A DNA stretch of 11,002 nt from Spirochaetota bacterium. GTDB taxonomy: Bacteria; Spirochaetota; Leptospiria; Turneriellales; Turneriellaceae. The notes beneath the pieces were generated by a model. That model saw only the letters and a list, made by a program, of their open reading frames with translations. It ran no database searches and was not told where the DNA came from. Positions within the stretch are counted from its first letter, which is position 1, and the number at the start of each line of letters is the position of its first letter. The translations under genes and the position numbers were made by a program. Where the stretch lies: NCBI GenBank assembly GCA_963205035.1, contig CAUJII010000122.1, forward strand, positions 1 through 11,002. Reading direction: 5' to 3'. Below, piece by piece: positions 7,432-11,002 of this stretch.

Positions 7432-7480
7432 CAGATTTACTGCGAACTCTATAAGCAACCTTATCCCATTTGTAAAAACG

Positions 7481-7513
7481 CCGCCATAAAATCTTGATAA
7501 GATTCTATGGCGG
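7481..7513 (-). terminator. Intrinsic terminator of the small exported-protein gene
   Basis: Arms 7481-7495 and 7499-7513 form a 15-pair stem with a three-base loop. The only imperfection is an A-C mismatch on the plus strand, which becomes a U-G pair on the minus-strand RNA. The minus-strand RNA then reads CGUUUUUACA, a proper U-run. There is no U-run on the plus side, so the site mainly stops leftward transcription from the 7557-7997 gene, although it lies between two convergent genes. Confidence 0.82.
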
Positions 7514-7547
7514 GCCATGCACAAGTTTCGCGAATCGAATGCATGGC
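7514..7547. repeat. Second hairpin abutting the terminator
   Basis: The perfect 8-base arms GCCATGCA (7514-7521) and TGCATGGC (7540-7547) enclose an 18-base loop that contains the palindrome TTCGCGAA. It directly abuts the terminator stem and lies ten bases after the stop of the minus-strand gene. A double hairpin at an mRNA 3' end may protect the message or strengthen termination. Confidence 0.6.
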
Positions 7548-7556
7548 GAGGGCTCC

Positions 7557-7997
7557 CTATTGGGGGTTATCGCATTTCGCCTGGATCCACACTGAAACCG
7601 TAAGTTCGCGGCGGTCGCCCGTGATGGTAATGACCGGCCCCGCCTCGCCCGGTTTACAGCCGCGTGAAACCCACGGTATGACGGCGTGCCCAGGCTGCTC
7701 GTCTTTGACGAACCGGGGAGCTTTTTTTCCAAAAATTTTCTTGCCCCTATAGAATGATTCGAGCTTTTTCACGGTGGCAAACATCTGCCTTTCATTTTTT
7801 ACCGTCAGGCTATAACTGAGGCTTTGATCGCCCACCTCGACCTCTTTGACGCCGGCGATAACGGGTACAACGCCGCCCAGCGCCGCGACTTTACCCTTGA
7901 CCACGGCAATTTTCGCCGCCACCGCCTCTTCTGCATACGCCGCCTCTAAGGTACAGGCCACGAGCAGCACGGTGATATATTTGTTGAATTTTAACAT
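7557..7997 (-). CDS. Small exported protein of unknown function
   Basis: I do not recognise the family. The 146-residue product begins with a clear export signal, MLKFNKYITVLLVACTLEAAYA followed by EE. Two readings are possible. In one, signal peptidase I cuts after AYA (residue 22). In the other, the protein is a lipoprotein with VLLVAC as lipobox and Cys15 as anchor. The mature part is about 125 residues, rich in short beta-prone segments. It has a basic middle (FYRGKKIFGKKAPRF) and two cysteines in the last third (SRGCKPG, QAKCDN) that could form a disulfide. The final segment PVITITGDRRELTVSVWIQAKC looks like a beta hairpin. Upstream of the ATG only a weak GTGG is seen. The gene is monocistronic, convergent with the ArsR-family gene, and closed by a strong terminator. 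Confidence 0.75.
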   Translation of the reverse strand: MLKFNKYITVLLVACTLEAAYAEEAVAAKIAVVKGKVAALGGVVPVIAGVKEVEVGDQSLSYSLTVKNERQMFATVKKLESFYRGKKIFGKKAPRFVKDEQPGHAVIPWVSRGCKPGEAGPVITITGDRRELTVSVWIQAKCDNPQ

Positions 7998-8229
7998 GCC
8001 ACTACAAAACAGAGAGGCATTCTATTGTCGAGCGATAAAAACACTCACGAGCACCGGCATTTCCTTTTAGAAAAGTCTCGCAAAACGGCTCGTTGCCTGT
8101 CGGCAAGCAACGCCTGCATATCGGCAGACAACGCCTGCTCGTAGTTTTCTCAATGCCAGTGCTATTCGACGGCAAATTTTTTCACCGTGACCCCACCTGA
8201 CTTATCCCGCGCCCCCGCTCACATACTTT
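7998..8229. other. Divergent intergenic region without a convincing gene
   Basis: These 232 bases lie between two divergent genes. I see no good ribosome site and no convincing sigma70 promoter. The short open frames look non-coding. The notable content is the tandem repeat and hairpin around 8091-8141, listed separately. Confidence 0.6.
8096..8141. repeat. 21-bp tandem repeat with internal hairpin
   Basis: Two adjacent 21-base units start at 8100 and 8121. Both run TCGGCA, two variable bases, then CAACGCCTGC, so 16 of the first 18 bases agree. CCTG just upstream (8096-8099) suggests the edge of a further copy. CGTTGC at 8091-8096 and GCAACG at 8107-8112 can pair around the first unit. One frame reads as the heptapeptides PVGKQRL and HIGRQRL, but without a credible start codon I do not call a gene. 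Confidence 0.6.
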
Positions 8230-9552
8230 TTGTTTAACCGCTTGCCGGGAGAAACGGTCGTCCGCGATTCGCCTATGCGCCTCAAAGGGTTTTTGTACCC
8301 TCACTTTGAAAATAGAACCACCGAACACCGTTTTATCTTGGATAACAACCTCAAGGCCGCACGGCAAGCGCGCTCGGGATTTTTCTTTGGAAGCTTTGGC
8401 TATGCCATGATGAGTATTGTCGTCTATTTTCTTTTGCCAGAATACTTCGAGCGCAGTTGGAGATTCATTTATTTTTTTATCATTCCGACGCACATGATTG
8501 CGGCGGTTTTTATATCCCGCTTCGGTTCTTTTTTCTATCTACAGTGGTTGCTTGTTTTTTCTAATATCTTTAGTTCGCTTTGTACGTTCTGGCTTATACA
8601 CCTTTTCGACGACGCCGAATACTACCACTATGCGTATGGTCTTTTGACGTGTATTTTGATTTATGCGTTTGCCATGTTGCGGCTGCGCACTTTTTTTTCC
8701 CTTTTTGCGTCAGTCTTAATTTTTGCCGAATTTTTAACGTATGCGCTTTACATCCGCCCCATGCCTATGTCTTCGCTTATATTTAGTTTGGCGTTTATGG
8801 GTTTTGTCAACATGGGCGGCTTTGTCTCTGTTTTTTATTTTGAAAGGAATGCACGCACGGAGTTTTGGCAAAGCCGCACTATCGAAGAGCAGAGCCAGCT
8901 TTTAGCTAAAGAGAAAAAAAAATCAGAGGCGCTGCTCTTAAATGTTTTACCCGAAAGCGTCGCGAACCGCCTGCTTGCGGGGGAGCGCACGATTGCCGAT
9001 TACTTCGATAGCGTGACGGTACTTTTTGCCGACATCGTAGGATTTACAAGTTTAGCGCGTCGTCTCGACGCTGCAAGTCTTGTACAAATGCTCAACCGAG
9101 TCTTTAGTCACTTCGACAACCTCGCCAGCGTTTTAGGGCTTGAGAAAATTAAAACTATCGGCGATGCGTATATGGTCGCTGCGGGACTTCCGCAAGAAAT
9201 CGACGATCATGCGAAGCGTTGCTTTGAGATGGCGCAAGGGATGTTGCGGATTTTAGACGATACCAATAAAGACCTCACCGAGCCGCTACGCTTACGCATC
9301 GGTATCGCGACAGGGCCTGTCGTCGCCGGAGTGATTGGGCAAAACAAGTTTATCTACGACCTTTGGGGAGATACCGTCAACACCGCGAGCCGCATGGAGT
9401 CATCGGGGTTGCCCAATGAAATCCACATCACCGAAACGACCCGCACCGCGTTGGGGGATAGCGCAGAATACGTCAGCCGGGGCGAGATTGAGATCAAAGG
9501 GATTGGTAAAATGCAGACGTATTTAGTGAAGGGGGGTGCTATGAACGCCTAA
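8230..9552 (+). CDS. Membrane-bound class III adenylate cyclase
   Basis: The protein makes cyclic AMP from ATP at the inner membrane. Residues about 50-205 hold six hydrophobic helices, presumably the sensor. A charged helical linker (about 214-250, with LLLNVLPESVANRLL) follows, then the catalytic domain (about 255-436). Catalytic residues are visible: metal-binding Asp268 (FADIVGFT) and Asp312 (KIKTIGDAYM), adenine-selecting Lys in KIKTIG and Asp377 (IYDLWGD), and Asn384 and Arg388 (NTASRM) for the transition state. The Lys/Asp pair predicts ATP rather than GTP as substrate. One complete catalytic domain implies a homodimer. The start is uncertain. TTG at 8230 is the most upstream candidate, ATG at 8275 (residue 16) is equally possible, and neither has a good ribosome site. 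The gene stands alone. Confidence 0.92.
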   Translation: MFNRLPGETVVRDSPMRLKGFLYPHFENRTTEHRFILDNNLKAARQARSGFFFGSFGYAMMSIVVYFLLPEYFERSWRFIYFFIIPTHMIAAVFISRFGSFFYLQWLLVFSNIFSSLCTFWLIHLFDDAEYYHYAYGLLTCILIYAFAMLRLRTFFSLFASVLIFAEFLTYALYIRPMPMSSLIFSLAFMGFVNMGGFVSVFYFERNARTEFWQSRTIEEQSQLLAKEKKKSEALLLNVLPESVANRLLAGERTIADYFDSVTVLFADIVGFTSLARRLDAASLVQMLNRVFSHFDNLASVLGLEKIKTIGDAYMVAAGLPQEIDDHAKRCFEMAQGMLRILDDTNKDLTEPLRLRIGIATGPVVAGVIGQNKFIYDLWGDTVNTASRMESSGLPNEIHITETTRTALGDSAEYVSRGEIEIKGIGKMQTYLVKGGAMNA

Positions 9553-9624
9553 CGATCTCTGTAAAAGCCCCATTAGCGTGCCAATAATGAGAGAGCCTAA
9601 GATGACATAGACTGATTTGTTCAC
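9523..9624 (-). pseudogene. Possible fragment of a membrane-protein gene
   Basis: A GTG-initiated minus-strand frame of 33 residues begins NKSVYVILGSLIIGTLMGLL and contains one plausible membrane helix. It ends on a TAA inside the last 30 bases of the cyclase gene. AGG touches the start, so the ribosome site is poor. It could be a very small membrane protein, or the first-helix remnant of a decayed transporter-like gene. Chance is not excluded. The family is not recognised. Confidence 0.25.
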
Positions 9625-9794
9625 ACCTATTTCTGTTTCGTCGGTACAACAAGGCGGTATTCGGCGATGCGACGGCAACAAGTCAAACTGCAGCGCCGGG
9701 CGGTGTGATTTATCAGAACTGGGCTGGCGGTACTACGGGAACTTTTGTTGTGTGCGGAAGCTCGGCATACCCGCTGTACTGCGTCGAGCAGTGA
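9606..9794 (+). pseudogene. Probable C-terminal remnant of a secreted or surface protein
   Basis: From about 9645 to the TGA at 9792-9794 one plus-strand frame reads like a real protein end. It runs YNKAVFGDATATSQTAAPGG, then VIYQNWAGGTTGTF, and closes with VVCGSSAYPLYCVEQ. Glycine, alanine and threonine are common, and two cysteines lie nine residues apart near the end. The frame has no ATG and is closed by a stop at 9603-9605, so nothing initiates it. I read it as the tail of a lost gene. Its cysteine-bearing CVEQ ending vaguely recalls leptospiral exported proteins (DUF1554-like), from memory only. Confidence 0.42.
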
Positions 9795-9848
9795 GTGTAT
9801 TTTCGGTAAGTGCATGACACAGTGCATCCTTTATTGTGAAGAGCAGCC

Positions 9849-10244
9849 ATGATCCAACGTAAAGACTTCATCCTCCGCCTGGTCGACCAATTTGGCGAAT
9901 TTTTGCGCCGGGTTTTTGAAACCAAAAAAGACGATAAACACGCGGCAGGTCTTCTGGTCGAGTCTGCAATTCAGCAGATTACGACTCTGAACATGCATCT
10001 TTTCGACATGCTTGACTTTGAAAGTGTTGTGCGAATGGCAGAGCGGCACAAGCATCTAACAGCACACGAGTGCGCCATCGTCGCGAGGCTCCTCATCGAA
10101 CGCGCCGAGCTTCACGAGGAAAAAAGTGCGCCGAAGGCTAAAGAGTTTTGGCTGCTTGCCGAAAAGCGTTATCTGAATCCCCATACCGATGTGGCCGAAT
10201 TGTTGGAGTTTTTGCGTGCCCACTTTGAGTCGTTTCAAAAATAA
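9849..10244 (+). CDS. Small helical protein, DUF6483-like
   Basis: The 131-residue product is soluble, charged and almost certainly all-helical, with no signal peptide. The opening MIQRKDFILRLVDQFGEFLRRVF and the following helical pairs resemble DUF6483 proteins, whose function is unknown. That match is by eye and moderate. Later helices, such as HLTAHECAIVARLLIERAEL and KAKEFWLLAEKRYLNPHTD, look like a tetratricopeptide-type packing. The start is reasonable: GAAGAGC sits about seven bases before the ATG. The next gene begins within 35 bases on the same strand, so the two are probably co-transcribed. It follows a stretch of probable gene remnants, so its promoter should lie within roughly 9795-9848, though none is obvious. 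Confidence 0.75.
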   Translation: MIQRKDFILRLVDQFGEFLRRVFETKKDDKHAAGLLVESAIQQITTLNMHLFDMLDFESVVRMAERHKHLTAHECAIVARLLIERAELHEEKSAPKAKEFWLLAEKRYLNPHTDVAELLEFLRAHFESFQK

Positions 10245-10279
10245 TTGACTTGATGAGAAGCCTTCGAACGTACTCTCTT

Positions 10280-10954
10280 ATGCGCAAATATTTTTTCTTC
10301 GCTTTATTAGTCCCACTCGTGGTGGCATGTTCGACTTCAAAAATTTCAATCCGCAAAGAAGAACTCAAAAAGATAAAGACCGTCGCTGTCATGCCGTTTA
10401 CATCGACTGTCGTCGATACGAAAGTAACGCGTGAAGCCACCGAAGTTTTTCGTGCAAGCCTCGTCGAAGCCGGCTTTGCTGTCGTCGAGCGAGAGAAGTT
10501 AGAAAAAATACTTAAAGAGAAGGAACTCGCACAGACCGGGCTTATCGAAAATAAGGCACTCGAAACTTCGCAGTTTTTAGGCGCACAAGCGACGCTCTTA
10601 GGCGAAGTGACTGGCTACAGTCTCAAAGTCGAAGACTACATGCGCACTGTCACAGAGCCCGGCGCATACCCAACCAACCCCAAAACGGGGCAGGCAGACA
10701 CAACCCAACCTCGGCTTTCAACGACGAAGCAAGTGCCCGACAAGCGCAAGACGTTTGAATTTCAGGTGATGGTGCGTTTGGTGAGTAACGTCGACGGAGC
10801 GACGATTTTTACGGTGCAAAACGAATACCCCGTGCAAACGTATACGGCAGATAGCCCCGGCATTCATCCTTCGAGTCTCGATGAGTTCCGAGCGGCGATC
10901 TTGGCGCGCATGGCGACGGATTTAGAAAAGGCGCTCAAAGATGCACGTGAATAG
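10280..10954 (+). CDS. CsgG/GNA1162-type lipoprotein
   Basis: This is a lipoprotein with an N-terminal domain of the CsgG/TolB-N-like fold. I start it at the ATG at 10280 because it yields a compact lipoprotein signal (MRKYFFFALLVPLVVAC, anchor Cys17). The frame extends up to a TTG at 10250 and an ATG at 10253. No start has a good ribosome site. Family traits are IKTVAVMPFTSTVVDTKV, an AGFAVVEREKLEKILKEKELAQTGLIE segment with the VVER motif, then FLGAQATLLGEVTGYSL. These match the pattern of CsgG-related periplasmic lipoproteins. At 224 residues it is shorter than CsgG. It has a Pro/Thr-rich insertion (about residues 122-152) and shows no curli genes nearby, so secretion-pore function should not be assumed. 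It is probably in an operon with the upstream DUF6483-like gene. Confidence 0.82.
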   Translation: MRKYFFFALLVPLVVACSTSKISIRKEELKKIKTVAVMPFTSTVVDTKVTREATEVFRASLVEAGFAVVEREKLEKILKEKELAQTGLIENKALETSQFLGAQATLLGEVTGYSLKVEDYMRTVTEPGAYPTNPKTGQADTTQPRLSTTKQVPDKRKTFEFQVMVRLVSNVDGATIFTVQNEYPVQTYTADSPGIHPSSLDEFRAAILARMATDLEKALKDARE

Positions 10955-11002
10955 TTAGTCGGTTCAGCGCGTCTTCTAAAGCTTGTTTAGCTTCGGTGAG
11001 GT
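10935..11002 (-). CDS. Probable C-terminal end of a minus-strand gene (partial)
   Basis: One minus-strand frame from the right edge reads LTEAKQALEDALNRLTIHVHL and stops at TGA (10935-10937), overlapping the end of the lipoprotein gene by 20 bases. The first part looks like an amphipathic helix, as in a real protein tail. Only about 21 residues are visible, so no family can be given and chance is possible. If real, the two genes are convergent and overlap. Confidence 0.35.
   Translation of the reverse strand, partial: LTEAKQALEDALNRLTIHVHL

Noticed and set aside
7451..7464. Small hairpin ATAAG / CTTAT after the ArsR-family gene as its terminator.
   Set aside because: Only five AT-rich pairs and no U-run; termination probably relies on the convergent hairpins or on Rho.
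8182..8493. 103-codon minus-strand frame overlapping the cyclase 5' end.
   Set aside because: Antisense to the cyclase, low-complexity basic composition, no ribosome site.
1..11002. CRISPR arrays, tRNA or rRNA genes, insertion sequences, transposases and phage genes.
   Set aside because: None seen on either strand; no regularly spaced repeats, no tRNA-like fold and no mobile-element protein motifs.

Overview
The window comes from a diderm (Gram-negative-type) bacterium of roughly balanced base composition. It encodes an outer-membrane porin, lipoproteins with short signal peptides, and a six-helix membrane adenylate cyclase of the type common in spirochaetes. A spirochaete of the Leptospirales is my best guess. 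That guess is inference from gene style, not a database match.

Layout. (1) 1-1088, plus strand: the C-terminal part of the ferrous-iron permease FeoB, cut by the left edge. (2) 1199-6923, minus strand: a compact phosphate-uptake operon, transcribed right to left as porin (OprO/OprP-like) - pstS - pstC - pstA - pstB - phoU, with short gaps or 4-base overlaps. It would carry phosphate across the outer membrane, bind it in the periplasm, import it with ATP and report transport state through PhoU. No phoB/phoR pair is present. (3) 6924-7074: a divergent control region. (4) 7075-7431, plus strand: a small ArsR-family repressor without any cysteine, divergent from the porin operon. (5) 7557-7997, minus strand: a small exported protein of unknown function, ending in a good intrinsic terminator. 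(6) 7998-8229: non-coding DNA with a 21-bp tandem repeat. (7) 8230-9552, plus strand: a class III adenylate cyclase with six membrane helices. (8) 9553-9848: a gap holding what look like two gene remnants. (9) 9849-10954, plus strand: a small helical protein (DUF6483-like) followed by a CsgG/GNA1162-type lipoprotein. (10) The right edge probably holds the tail of a minus-strand gene.

The most interesting part is the control region between the ArsR-type gene and the porin-pst operon. It contains a 10-2-10 inverted repeat (6973-6994) with the architecture of ArsR/SmtB operators. A second, degenerate copy of the same architecture (7058-7079) overlaps the regulator's own start. I infer that this cysteine-free ArsR-family protein may control itself and the phosphate operon, possibly in place of PhoB. 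The pstS upstream region also holds a perfect 8-bp-arm palindrome, which suggests a second control point inside the operon.
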